Source: Gamsiella multidivaricata
Lineage: Eukaryota; Mortierellomycota; Mortierellomycetes; Mortierellales; Mortierellaceae
DNA: 64,000 nt
Reading direction: 5' to 3'
Assembly: GCF_025024155.1 (NCBI RefSeq)
Contig: NW_026251712.1
Span: forward strand, 424,501-488,500
Positions 45,811 through 57,100 of this stretch are shown in pieces (positions within the stretch are counted from its first letter, which is position 1; the number at the start of each line of letters is the position of its first letter). The position numbers and the translations under genes were made by a program. Below the pieces are notes generated by a model. That model was not told where the DNA came from, ran no database searches, and saw only the letters and a list, made by a program, of their open reading frames with translations.

Positions 45811-48782
45811 ATGCCTGTGCCGACCGTTCAGGCCCAGCATCCCTCCGAACAAGAATCCCACTCTGCATCGGCATTCGAATCTCACTCACATCTCTCACTG
45901 GACCCTGCTGACTCGGCTGCTCTTTCAGCGGTCATCGCCCGTCAGTTGGCCAATCTAAGCGACATCGCCAAACAAACCACTGGCCACCAAAGCAGCATCC
46001 CACTTAGCGGCGTCAGCAGCATAGACATGACCATGAAGACTGATCGCAAGGCTCACACCCATACTGCCTCTGCTGCCTCCATCGCAACCAACGCCAAAAA
46101 TTCCACTTCGACCCCAATTGGTAATAAAAACAACCAAACCAGCAACAATAGCAGCAACAATAGCAGCAATATCACTCGGAAACGCAAGGCCACTAATGCT
46201 GCCGAACGGCGTGCATCCACAACTGACCCAACAGCCTTGGCGGAGAATCCTCATACGACTATCTCCGAGAAGAAAAAGCGGGCATTGATTGATGAGCACA
46301 AAGACGACCATGGGGACCAGGAGGAGGAACAGCGCGTTGTTGAGGTCTCAAGCAATAAGAGGAAGAAACGCGTGGTAGTAACAACTCCACGTTCACACTC
46401 GCGCCAATCTCATGCGCCTACGGAACCACTAGCTGCAGTTCAGCCAGTAGAGACGGCGGAGGTTGATGCCGACGTCGAAGTCGATGTCGATGGCATGGAC
46501 ACGGATGAGGCACCGCTGCAGTCGAACGCCGAGTCAACGGAAGCCACTGCTGCTGCCAAACACGCTGGTTCGCGAAAGAGCGGGAGTGCGTCTGCATCGA
46601 ACTCGACACTCAAGAAGAGCTCTAAGGGTGCGAGTGAGAGTACGACCAAGAGTGCATCCCTCAGCAGCAAACGCGATAGCAATGCCAATGGTGACACGAA
46701 AGCATCACATCCTTCTACGACCCCCTCCGCTGCAATCTCGACAGAGGCAGCATCTAGCGAAACGAAGACGACAAAGTCAACAAAGTCCCGGAGCACACCC
46801 CAAGTTGCTTCCAGTGTTGCATCCCCACCTCCATCTGCCGCCGCCGCGTCCTCGCCCCCTTCCGATGCGGTTCACCAGAAACGCGTATTACCTTCGCGCG
46901 GTGGAATGCTACGCGACAAGACTGGTGTGCTCCCAATAGATGCCACGCTCTTCGGTATGTCACTATACTGATTTGCTTACGCTTATGCTCATGCTTATGC
47001 TGCTTCCCCCGCCTGGATCAAATGCGTTAAGTAGTCTTTGCCTAACAGTGTCGATTCTATTATCTTGTATATCTAGAACCTCCAATTGCTCCTGCAGGAG
47101 AATACATTCTCTATCTCGCCAACAAACAAGTCCTGCAAAGGGCCACGGTTGATCCTAACAGAGTCCCACCAGCAGCCTACTGTGGAGGAGCAGATGATTC
47201 AGAAGACTTTCAACCTCTAACAGCACCACTGTCATCCTCATCAACGACCGCATCAAGCTCTCTATCAAAGCTAGCAATACCCCAATTAGCGCCTCCGCCG
47301 TTTATTCCCACTCATATTGAGGTGCCCATTTTCAGACCCTGCAGTATCAGCCAGTTTTTGCAGGAAGAAAAGAAGCGCAGGATGCAGTTGTTGTCCAAAG
47401 CGCTCGCCAAGGCTGAGGCCGAAGCAGCTGCCGAGGCACTTGCGCACGCCAACTCTCCGTCTTCTGCCACGGCGAGAGCCGTTTCGACACGTCAGAAGCA
47501 CAAGGAAATTGTGAATAACCAACATGTCAGTGTCCAGACCGCAGTCCCCTCTTGGTCCTCACACTCGCATGGCAGGAAAGCAACGACAACTAATACGACC
47601 CTGGGCAAGATTGAAGGTATTGACGGCGGCGCTGGACCGGAGGAGAATTTATCGGACGAGGTGTACGAGAAGCGGCATAGGAAGCAGGAAATGGCAGAGA
47701 AGAAGGTAAAGAATCGAGAGAAAGAGAAGTTGCGGCATGCGATGTATCAACAGCAGCTGGTGGTTGAGAAGCTGAGGCATATTGAGATCAATCGCCTGAT
47801 GCCCATCAGCGCGTTCCGATCGCTTCAGAAGACGGTTGAGCAAGAACAACAGCAGCAGCAGAGGGAGGCAGGGTCCAGCGCGGATGAGGCTACGCAGCAG
47901 CAACACCATGTACCGATCTCGTTGGCAGCGGCCAAGGTTATGCAGGATCAATATCATCGGCGGTTGCTGCGGGAGGCGGAAGAGAATTTGCGGAGGTATG
48001 AGCAGCTAGGACTCGGGGATACGACAAATACATTGTCGGCACCAAAGTATTCGCCGTTCAGTCGTACAAAGAACCGACTTGCCACCATGATTCTTCCAGC
48101 CCCTAAGACTGGCGAGTCGAGCACGGCTGTTGCAAAGACGACAGCGGCGGAAGTGAAGCAGGAGAAGAAGGAGAAAAGGACCGTCGGGGATGGACAGAGT
48201 CGAAAGAAGGTCAGGGTTCTCAAGGTGTCCACAGAGGAGCAGAAGGACGATGGCAGTGCTGTTGTTACTAATCATCCCAAGACCAAGGAAGTCTCCTCGG
48301 CAGCTGTGCCATCCACAAAGACGGTCGCAGCAGCGTCTTCGACATCCGCAAAACCAGCTTCGTCCAAGAAATTGTCTACGACTACGGCGAAACCAGAGGA
48401 GGCTCCTACGCCACCGAAACCAATTACGACGTTCATCAAGCCTGGATCGGTACTTGCGTCCGGTGCACGCAAGAGCTCAAGGGTTGCATTGGCGTTTGGA
48501 GAGAAAGTGCCGATACTGGAGCGGATGGACTTTGATCTGCCAATGGAGGGGTTCGGGGACATGTTGCTGGAGCGGGCAAAGAGTAGTGCGATTCTGACGA
48601 TGGAACTCCAGAGAAGAGGCCTGCTGGGGGGCATTGACAAGGAGACTACAGACCAAGGCGATGCAGTGAAAGATAAGGCAAGGAAAACAACAGAGGCATC
48701 GTCTGTTGCGACACTTCCGAACGCGCCGTTGTCTTCGGCATTGACCTCGGCCTCATCTCTGCCATCAAAGTCGTCTTCATGA
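45811..48782 (+). CDS. PEHE-domain-like chromatin protein (MSL1/KANSL1-type), 2 exons
   Basis: Exons 45811-46954 and 47077-48782 (phase 1 junction) give 949 residues. The first exon is Ser/Thr/Ala/Lys-rich and disordered, with basic nuclear-signal clusters (KKKR, KRKKR) and acidic DADVEVDVDGMDTDE. Exon 2 contains IPTHIEVPIFRP. Further on, DEVYEKRHRKQEMAEKKVKNREKEK is followed by a basic Gln-rich helix, which matches the pattern of a PEHE domain that binds MYST acetyltransferases. Near the C terminus there is a short motif (PILERMDFDLPMEGFGD). If correct, it would be a scaffold of a histone H4 acetyltransferase complex. The similarity is moderate; the rest is low complexity. Start chosen at the first ATG after the pyrimidine-rich leader. 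Confidence 0.6.
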
Positions 48783-48863
48783 ACACCTGTGTACTAATAC
48801 AAAACATATGAAAAGATGCATCTACCAGAGAGCGCTTTATTTGGGACCTACTGAGGCTTGCTT

Positions 48864-48883
48864 GGGGGGAGGGGGGGGGGGGG
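48864..48883. repeat. G-run
   Basis: Six G, one A, then about thirteen G on + just past the PEHE-like stop codon; further G-rich sequence follows. It could form a quadruplex in the nascent 3' UTR. Confidence 0.9.
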
Positions 48884-48939
48884 AGAGGGAGTGTATATGT
48901 GTATGCAGTGGTATATGAAGGTATATGGACGAAGATTGT

Positions 48940-51146
48940 CTAGCTGAAGAATTGCTTGTAGAGAGGGTTGTTAGTCTCCTCGACCCAGTGGTAGTTTAGG
49001 CGTGCGAGGTACTTTGCGAACTCTACGCTGTCTTTCTTGGGCACCTGAAGGCCTGCGAGAACCTTGCCCATATCTGAAGGCGGAACACGCACACGCACAA
49101 AAAAAAAAAAAAAAAAAAAAAGAGTAATGGTGAGTTGCGCTGCGTTGCGATGCGAATTCTGTGTGGCAATGAACGAAAACAGAGACTCCAGGTACCTACC
49201 TGAGCCGTGATTACGGTAGTGGAAGAGAGAAACGTTCCAGCCGGCACGTAGACCCTGCAAGAACTGCAGCAGTGCGCCAGGTCTCTCGGGGAACTCGAAT
49301 CGGAACATACGCTCGTTCGGTACCTTGGAGCGACCTCCGATCATGAATCGGGCATGGCTCTTGGCCATCTCATCGTCACTGATGTCCCAAGCCTGCATGC
49401 CATGGTCACCAATGGTCTTCATGATTAAGGGCACTTCATTCTTGCGATCATTACACAGGAAGGACATGAAGATTTGTGCGTGCTTCTTGTTGGGCGTGAA
49501 CCTGTAGGAGAATTCGGTGACCATCAGAGGATGGATATGCATGTACAGTTTGAGGAATGCACCCGGTTGTTCGGGGATGACCACGGAGAGAAGGGCCTCC
49601 TTTTGTTCGCCGAGCAGGGCACGCTCGGCAACGAAGCGGAGTCGTTCAAAGTTCATGTTGGCGCCAGATGTGATGACGATGCAGGTCTTGTGGGACAGGT
49701 TGTGTTCGCGCAGGTACTTCTTGCACCCTGCCGCAGCCAGTCCGCCCGCAGGCTCGACGATGGATCGCGTATCCTCAAAGATGTCCTTGATGGCCGCACA
49801 GATCTGCCGGAAATGAAAAGAAAAGAAAAAATAAGTTAATCTTAAACAGGATTTGTACCCGCCGCATTTCGCCCACCTTTGACATGTGTCATATGTGTCA
49901 CCCAGCTAAGCAAATGCCGAGACCCCTTAGGCTATCCCTTTATCTCGACCATTCTCCTATCTCCCCTCCTTTTTCAATTTTTATCTTCATCTTCATCCTA
50001 TCGGTTCTCTCTGATAATAGGTTTGTAAAGATGGAGGAGAAAGCAGGCATTGAAGGTGAAGCAGATATATGTTGTTACCTCGTCATTAGTCACCTCGACC
50101 ATCTCGTCGACAAACTTCTGACAAAGCCGGAAGGGCTCCTCCCCCACGACCTTGACAGCCGCACCGTCTGCAAACAGTCCGACGTCGGCCAGTTCGACTC
50201 GTCGACCGGCTTGTAAACTCCGAGTCATGGCATTCGCATCGAAGGCCTCACACCCGACGATCTTGATATGCGGGGCAACTCGCTTCACATAGGCCGCAAT
50301 ACCCGCGATCAACCCCCCGCCTCCAACCGTACAAAAGATCATATCTATTTCTTCCATCTTATGCTGTCTCAGGATCTCGGCCCCAATGGTTCCCTGGCCC
50401 GCAATCACATAGGGATCATCGAACGGTGGGATGTTGGTGTAGTTGTGTAAACTCGCTAATCGCTCGCATTCGGACTTGGCCTCATCAAAGTTCTTGCCGT
50501 GGAGGATGACGGTCGATCCGAGTCGTTGAACGTTCTTGTACTTGATCTCCGGGGTCGGAGTTGGCATGACGATTATGGCCTTGAGACCCATAGTCTTGGC
50601 GGCGAGGGCTACACCCTGGGCATGATTCCCCGCCGAGCAGGCGATGACACCACGACGTTTTTCGTCTTCCGAGAGGTGGGCCATTTTGTTGTAGGCGCCT
50701 CGGATCTTGAAGGAGAACACATCCTGGAGATCTTCGCGTTTGAAGTAAATGTTGTTGTTGACACGGTTGGAGAGGTTGATGGCGTGAGTGAGTGGGGTTT
50801 GTTTGAGAATGTCGTAGCACCTTGATGTGAGGATCAGACGAAGGTAGTCGGGGTAGGGGCGGTCGAGGTAGTCGGTCGTGGTGGTGGAGGAAGCGGAGGA
50901 GAGAGCGGGAGAGGGGAGGGAGTGTGAGGATCCGGGGAAGGGTGGGGAGTGGGAGACAGAGCGGACGTAAGGAGGCGAGTAGGTTCTCCGAGAGGCACCA
51001 GGAGCCTGAGAAGGAGATGGGGATGGTGGTGGAGAAGGAGCGGAGGCGGCGTTGGTGGTGGCGGCAGTCGGTTTTGGAATATCTGGAGTGGAAGAGGTGG
51101 GTTCGGCGTAGGTGGGGACGCGAGGCTTTACCGATATAGGAGACAT
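48940..51146 (-). CDS. ILV1: Threonine deaminase, biosynthetic (PLP fold II with ACT-like regulatory domain)
   Basis: Exons 51146-50079, 49803-49200 and 49073-48940 give 601 residues. It converts threonine to 2-oxobutanoate and ammonia, the first step of isoleucine synthesis, in mitochondria. The PLP lysine is in [11 protein letters not shown] (Lys about 147). [10 protein letters not shown], the phosphate loop [10 protein letters not shown] and [12 protein letters not shown] are all present. The C-terminal part contains two ACT-like regulatory subdomains ([15 protein letters not shown] and [16 protein letters not shown]), which in the family bind isoleucine and valine. The first 95 residues are Ser/Pro-rich and not homologous; they may contain the import signal. 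The last intron carries a poly-T tract on the coding strand. Its released enamine product is the substrate of RidA-type deaminases such as that at 8,624-9,706. Confidence 0.96.
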
Positions 51147-52626
51147 GGTTGGTTGTGTTCGAGCTGTGAGTTGTTTAGCTGTTGAAGAAAGAAGGCTTTA
51201 GATGGCCAAGAACGTGAAGCAGAAGGTGAGGGTGGAGACGATAGTGCGATCAAAGGACAAAGAAGAAGGAGGAGATGCAGCTGAGGAATGAGGAAGAGCA
51301 AGTGTTATGTGTTCCTTTTAGAAAGGAAAAAGGAGAGAAAAGGAGAGGATCAACGGATGGCAAGGCATAATATCTTAAATGCAATAAGCGCAATCGGCCC
51401 GATCATCATAGCATGAATCGGGCTGGTCGTCCGCAGTCACTGGTTGACTCAGTTGAGTAGGCGAACGGAGATGGCGGCGTGGATGCACCGACTGGCACAG
51501 CGGCGCTACAGTGCCAGTGCCACGTCTGCTGTCAATGTGTTTACCGATGTGGGTGCAAGAATGAGCGGCGCGTGGAGATGGTTTGATTAAAATGAAACAA
51601 TGTGGAGGACATCAGAAGGATAACGATATGGTCAAATGGATATATTGCACAGATGGCGGCGCCGCTTGTTCAACGATAGTCTGTTTACGCGTCCAAATAG
51701 TAATCGAAAGCGTCTTGGCCGTATCGAATCGCATATTGGCCCAGGAGCGTCAAGGAAGAAATAAACGCGGCGGGCGCCGATCCGATTGTTGCACAGCCTT
51801 TCGCGTGTAGAAACGCGTCGCGTTTCATTTATTTATCTCCTTTGCAAGACATTAACAGTGCACTGCTGCAACGAGCAAGCTGAAGGTAACAGCACCGAGG
51901 CTCTGTCTTTTTTCTCTTTCTCTTTTCCTTTTTCTCTTGCTGCTGCAGCGTGAGACAAGCAGATATTTCTCGGAGTCTATGCTCTTTCTCGAAAACTCGC
52001 TTAGATGCGCATGTACTCCGTTTTTCGTTTTGTCCGTGTCGCCTTTGACGACTTTGCGGTAAGGATGATCGGCCGTAGATAAACGCGCTTTCTTTTTGTC
52101 CGCACTCGGGGAATATCCTCCTGCGATGGCTGCAGGATTTTTTTTCTTAAAACATTAACAGATCCTATCTATGCTGTTGAACAAATTTCATTGATGTTTC
52201 TTTTCTGGCCAAGACGCCTCCTCAAAAACGCGTTCCATGATAGAGACCACGACCCAACATAGTCCAGCCTAGGGGTCTAGCGTGTTGCACAAGACAAATG
52301 GCCTAATGGCGGGGACGAGGCCAGTCCTTTGTTTTTTGTTTTTGGACTGGGAACCCTCCTCTGCAGGCCTCAGCCCTCAGTGTGGGTGATGTCATCTTGC
52401 TTGCACGTACAAAGAGGTGGAACCCCGCACCCTTTTAGACTAGCGCCTCTTGGAGAGACAAGGAGAGAGGCAGGAGCGAAAACCTTCTTTCTGCTGATTT
52501 TCTACGTACACAAGGAATACAATGGAAGAATGGGGTGTTTATGTTCTGTCTCCTCCCCCCTCTGTTTTCCTTTTCCTTTTCTCCTTCACTCATCACCTTC
52601 CCCTCTTCCAAACAACTCTCATCACA
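51147..52626. other. Divergent intergenic region ILV1 / cyclophilin
   Basis: About 1.5 kb containing both promoters. A TGACTCA element is listed separately. T/C-rich leader sequence precedes the cyclophilin ATG. No gene is seen. Confidence 0.45.
51445..51451. promoter_or_regulatory. TGACTCA, Gcn4/AP-1-type site upstream of ILV1
   Basis: A perfect palindromic-type TGASTCA site lies about 300 bp upstream of the threonine deaminase ATG. Amino-acid biosynthetic genes including ILV1 are Gcn4/CpcA targets through this sequence in other fungi. One site can occur by chance. Confidence 0.4.
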
Positions 52627-53692
52627 ATGGACAACAACCCCCGAGGTATATTGCGTGTGAAGTCCTTTTTGCTGTTATCTTCCTTGGCCATGCTCGCACG
52701 TCTTTATCAAATCCCACGCGAATCATCACAGCTCCATGCGCCCCCGTGTGTCTCTGGACGCGTCTGTCGGTCGAGATAGCCCACCGTCCGCACTAAATAC
52801 GCGGGGGTGATGCCGTGGGAATTCATTGCGCAATGGCCCTGCTTGGATCCCTACCCCCCTTTTTGCCGTGCTGTTACGATCTGTCAGCATCAATGGATCA
52901 ACGGGGTCGATATCATCGTGTCTTAGCGATTGCGAGGAAACTAAACCGAGTTTTTTCCGTTCTCTCTTAATTGTCCAGTTTACTTCGACATCACCATCAA
53001 TGACGAGCCAGCGGGCGTATGTACCTGCTCTTTATTTCTCAGTGAATCGATGATGATACGAACGTGGAGCCCGTAAACTGATTCGCTTCCATGATTTTAT
53101 ATCTTTGCCTTCAATTGTATACAGCGCATCGTCATGAAGCTCCGCAAGGATGTTGTTCCCAAGACCGCTGAGAACTTCCGCGCTCTCTGCACCGGTGAGA
53201 AGGGATTCGGTTATGCCGGTTCCTCCTTCCACCGCATCATCCCCGAGTTCATGATCCAGGGTGGTGACTTCACCCGCGGCAACGGTACCGGCGGCAAGTC
53301 CATCTACGGTGAGAAGTAAGTGCCTTCTGCCGCCTTGCATTTCAAGCCCTCTATGTCCTCAGATTCTATTTCGAATCGTGTACGAGTCCCAGATTCTTAT
53401 GCGCTTTATTCTTGATCCTTTGCCGACATCATCTAGGTTCGCTGATGAGAACTTCACCCTGAAGCACACTGCCCCCTTTGTTCTCTCCATGGCCAATGCT
53501 GGCCCCAACACCAACGGCTCCCAGTTCTTCATTTGCACTGCCAAGACCTCGTGGTTGGATGGCAAGCACACCGTCTTCGGTGAAGTCGTTGAGGGCCAGG
53601 ACATCGTTCGCCAGATTGAGAATCTCGGTTCCGCATCTGGTAGCCCCAAGGCCAAGGTTACCATCGCTGCCTCTGGCGAGCTCCAGCAGTAA
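52627..53692 (+). CDS. Cyclophilin A-type peptidyl-prolyl isomerase, 4 exons
   Basis: Exons 52627-52645, 52979-53016, 53125-53315 and 53437-53692 give 167 residues, the size of cytosolic CypA. Cis-trans proline isomerase and cyclosporin A receptor. Protein start MDNNPR joins [19 protein letters not shown] across two introns. Catalytic and drug-binding residues are present: [15 protein letters not shown] (active-site Arg), [10 protein letters not shown], and the cyclosporin-contacting Trp in [14 protein letters not shown]. The first exon is only 19 nt; it was found because Val1 of the YFDI strand must be split after a G, and only this ATG supplies phase 1 with a GTATAT donor. Confidence 0.93.
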
Positions 53693-54188
53693 ATTTTGCT
53701 CTTTTTTTCGACAAAACAAAAGAAAAACGACAAATGAAGTTCGTGCCTCTCGCAACACAATTGTACAGTTTTTGTAACTTCAGGATTTCATATACAGAAT
53801 AAAAAACCTTCTCTTGCTCTGGCAAAGGATACAAAAGCGGGCGAGAAGAAATGTGGATATCAAACCCCTTGGATTCAAAAACAATTGGTGTTAGGAATAT
53901 GATCGACTTTTGCTTTACTTGGTGCCCGCTGCTGGCGACCGAGGAGTCAGGTAAGCTATATATATAACATACTCGGTAACTCTTGGCCTGCTCGTGAGAA
54001 GATGGAGTGGACTTCTGTGCATTCTGGCTGCAGTGGTGTTGTACATGTACAGTATCTGTCTACCAGAAATCACCCAAATCAAGTAAAAAAGTGACTGGTT
54101 AGAATTCAGAATGGGTTGGGTGTTCATGCACGTTATTTTTTGTATGTTGAACTTACAAATTTTGAAAGAGGGTTCCGGCCCCCTATGA
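53693..54188. other. Non-coding stretch between cyclophilin and the PIN-Fanzor gene
   Basis: The first part is the cyclophilin 3' UTR. The part adjoining the nuclease stop (about 53,900-54,188) has no coding pattern beyond a chance frame. In TnpB/Fanzor elements the guide RNA and element right end lie here, immediately 3' of the nuclease gene. I could not define a terminal repeat. Confidence 0.4.
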
Positions 54189-57100
54189 TTATGTTGATGG
54201 CATGAACTTGGCAGGCCGGCACTGGTTCTGGATTTGCGACAGACACACGGTGGCAATGTTCTCAGAGCCGACAATATCGCGATCAAAGTACATTTGACAG
54301 CTTCGGCAGTACTTTGACCGCCTCTTGTCGGACTCTAAGAACGCCATACACTTGTCACGAGGGCACCGAGCACTGGTGTAGTACTCGTGCACCCCGACCA
54401 CAGTGTGTCCCATAGCCTTTGCCTATCAGCAGCATCAAGGAACAAATAAACAGATGAGAAAAAGTTGCAGTGCGGATGAGAGATGGTATGCCACCCTTTT
54501 CTTTTTTTTTTTCCTTCTTCTTACCTTGCCGACAAATTTCTTCTCGAGTGCACTATGCTTGCTTGGCAGGCCAGTTTGCGAATCAAAAGAGCCCAATCCT
54601 ATTGCAAACACCACTTTTACACCATCCTGCGAGCTCAGCGGCTGGCCAACAAAGTCCTTGCTGACGGCGAGGTCAAGCAAGCCCGCAACTGCGTAGTCAT
54701 ACGTTGCCTGTTGAGCCTGTTGAAGATCCCAGCGCTTCCTTAGCATCCACTGACTGTTGTAAAAGTTAAAAGGCGGACTCTCGTGGCGGTCGCGGCGGTG
54801 CCGTCCGTGCCAGGCGCCTCCAGATACGCCAGATATTCCTCGATCTTCTCTACGGTAAATGAGGGCAGTCTTGCCTCAAGAACATCAATGCGTGCCGCGG
54901 CCTTCTGCTTTTCTAGGAGACGCTTGAAGAGCATGTAAGGCCTGTAGAGGAATGCCCTGCGGATTCGTAAAGACTCTCTTCTCGTAGGTAAGGCGGGGTC
55001 GATTCTTGTCGCTGTCATTGTGTAAACCTCACCCGGGTCAATGCCGATGACCACAGTATCGTCTGGTGGACAAGTGCTAGGAGAGTTGAAGCGCACCTCC
55101 ACGTTTTCTAGGATCTTTGAACTTCGTTTCCAGTTGATGGTGTTGCGTGTGACATCGATCGTATCTGCGCCTGACGTTGGATCAGATGGAGCTTCTGAGC
55201 TGGATGAGGACGAAGCAGTCGCAGTAGGGTCTGTGGGTGGCAGTTGGTGTATCGACAACCTCTGCCGCTTTGAACTTTCTGGTGTCGAAGACGGGAGCGT
55301 GATGCGTTTCTTCTTGGCGGGTCCCGCCGTAGCTGCGACCGGATCTGTACCAGATTCGTCCCCTCCACTTTCAAGAAACGCGTCGTCGAGGTCATAGTCA
55401 CCGTCAACATCGCGGAACAGAGTCACATCCTCGTCGCCGTCGCCATCGTCGTCGTCGTGTTCTTCTTCATCGTCGTCATCGCCCCTGATGCTTTGGCGGG
55501 GTGCTCGGCGTCGCGTTGTCGTTGTATCATGCGCAAGAAGATGCAACACCAGTCCGTTCGTGCAGATGATGCCCCGAAGCTTGAACTTGTGTGGTGCTGT
55601 CTATCACTCTGAAGCGAAACCTTCCTGTAATACCCGTCAAAGCGCGTCGCCGGGTCCAGTCTGTATAGCAGCTTCTCGATGAGAATCCCTTTCTTGCCGA
55701 CGACCTTGGCTTCCGCAGCGTTGGATGTTGTATCGCTCAGCATTCGGACTATAATCGGCCGTGTCGTATTGCTTGTATAGAATAAATGGACAAGGTCCGC
55801 CTCTGACAAGAACACGAAGCCAGCTGCAAACTTTGCCTTGACAAAGTCTGCAAACATGCGCTTCTCGGTATTCTTTTCGAAGAAGTAGTCGATCGGATTG
55901 ACAGCTTCGGGGCGCTCTTCGTTCTCGGAAAACTATTAAAGAAAGTTGAAGAGCTAATGGTCAACACTAGTGCTCCGAAAAGCAAGGAACACAACGGATA
56001 CATCTTGCACACTCTTTAATATACCTTTGCGCCATAGTAATGGACTCGCACTGCATTGTAGACTGCCGCAACAGCAAGCCTCGAGACCGTCGAAGGGAAC
56101 ATCTCTGGTTCTCGTTGGCGAAAGGGGACAAAGCCGGTGAGCGTCGTGTACGCATCAAAGACACGTCGGGCATGGGTGGCTGTTGATTGTGGTTGTGATT
56201 GTGCCTGTGCCTGTACTTGCGGTTGCGGGACGCCAGGAACCAATGGCGTATTTCGAGTGCTCATCCTGCGCGCAGGGGCAACCAATACTCGAACAGCCTG
56301 AGAGCCTCGTCCTTCTTGACCACTGCACAAGAGTGTGTTGAGTACAAAGTAGAAGGCCTTGCTGTCGAGAATGTCTGAAATATCCTCCTTCCGCTGTGTC
56401 ACATCTGTCGCTGTGTCCTTGGAGCGAACAAGCCGCGCGATATCCAGTGCAATAGCCTCGTATATATGCATCTGGATCGCGTTAAGGATCGCAACCGTTG
56501 AACGTAGCCTGTCTGAAAGGAGCTTGCTTTCTGCAACCGAGATCTGATCCATTCGCTTTATGTTGGCCTGGATACTCCCCACAGTGAGTGCCTTGGTTAT
56601 ATGCAGCTTACGAAGGTGGCGGTCCGCTGCAATTGCAGAAGTGGGTCGTGGGTTCGATGGGTCGGCAGTGCCCCCTTCTCCCTCTTTTTCTTGTTCTTCT
56701 TCTTCACGATCGCCTTCCGAGACTTGACGAGGGGCTTTGCTTTTGGCTGTGGGCGATCGTGAGGTACGGCAGTCGAGAAGTCAATCGATTGTCGGTAGGA
56801 TCGATTTCTTGTCTGAAAAGATCGGCCGGAACTGGTTCCGCTTTGAGTTCCTCGCAACGTAGAAGGGAACCGCGCTAGTAAATATACGCATACATCGCCA
56901 TGCAAAGGGTGTTAGAGAACTTGATACCTGTACAACGCGTGCGTGAATGAAGTGGTTTCGCACTTAAATTACCTTCTACTCGCATGCTGATATGCAGCGA
57001 CGGCAAATCGCTGCAGCTTGAGGTGCCGGAACTGCGGTGCTGCACTGTTGAAATCAAAGCCGAGCATGTCCTCACCGGCGGCCTCATCTCCTGGTTGCAG

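Noticed and set aside
49884..50216. Plus frame across the ILV1 intron
   Set aside because: Antisense shadow of threonine deaminase exon 1 and its intron.
53915..54286. 123-codon minus frame past the Fanzor stop
   Set aside because: It overlaps the zinc-ribbon exon in another frame and reads into non-coding sequence; no family features.
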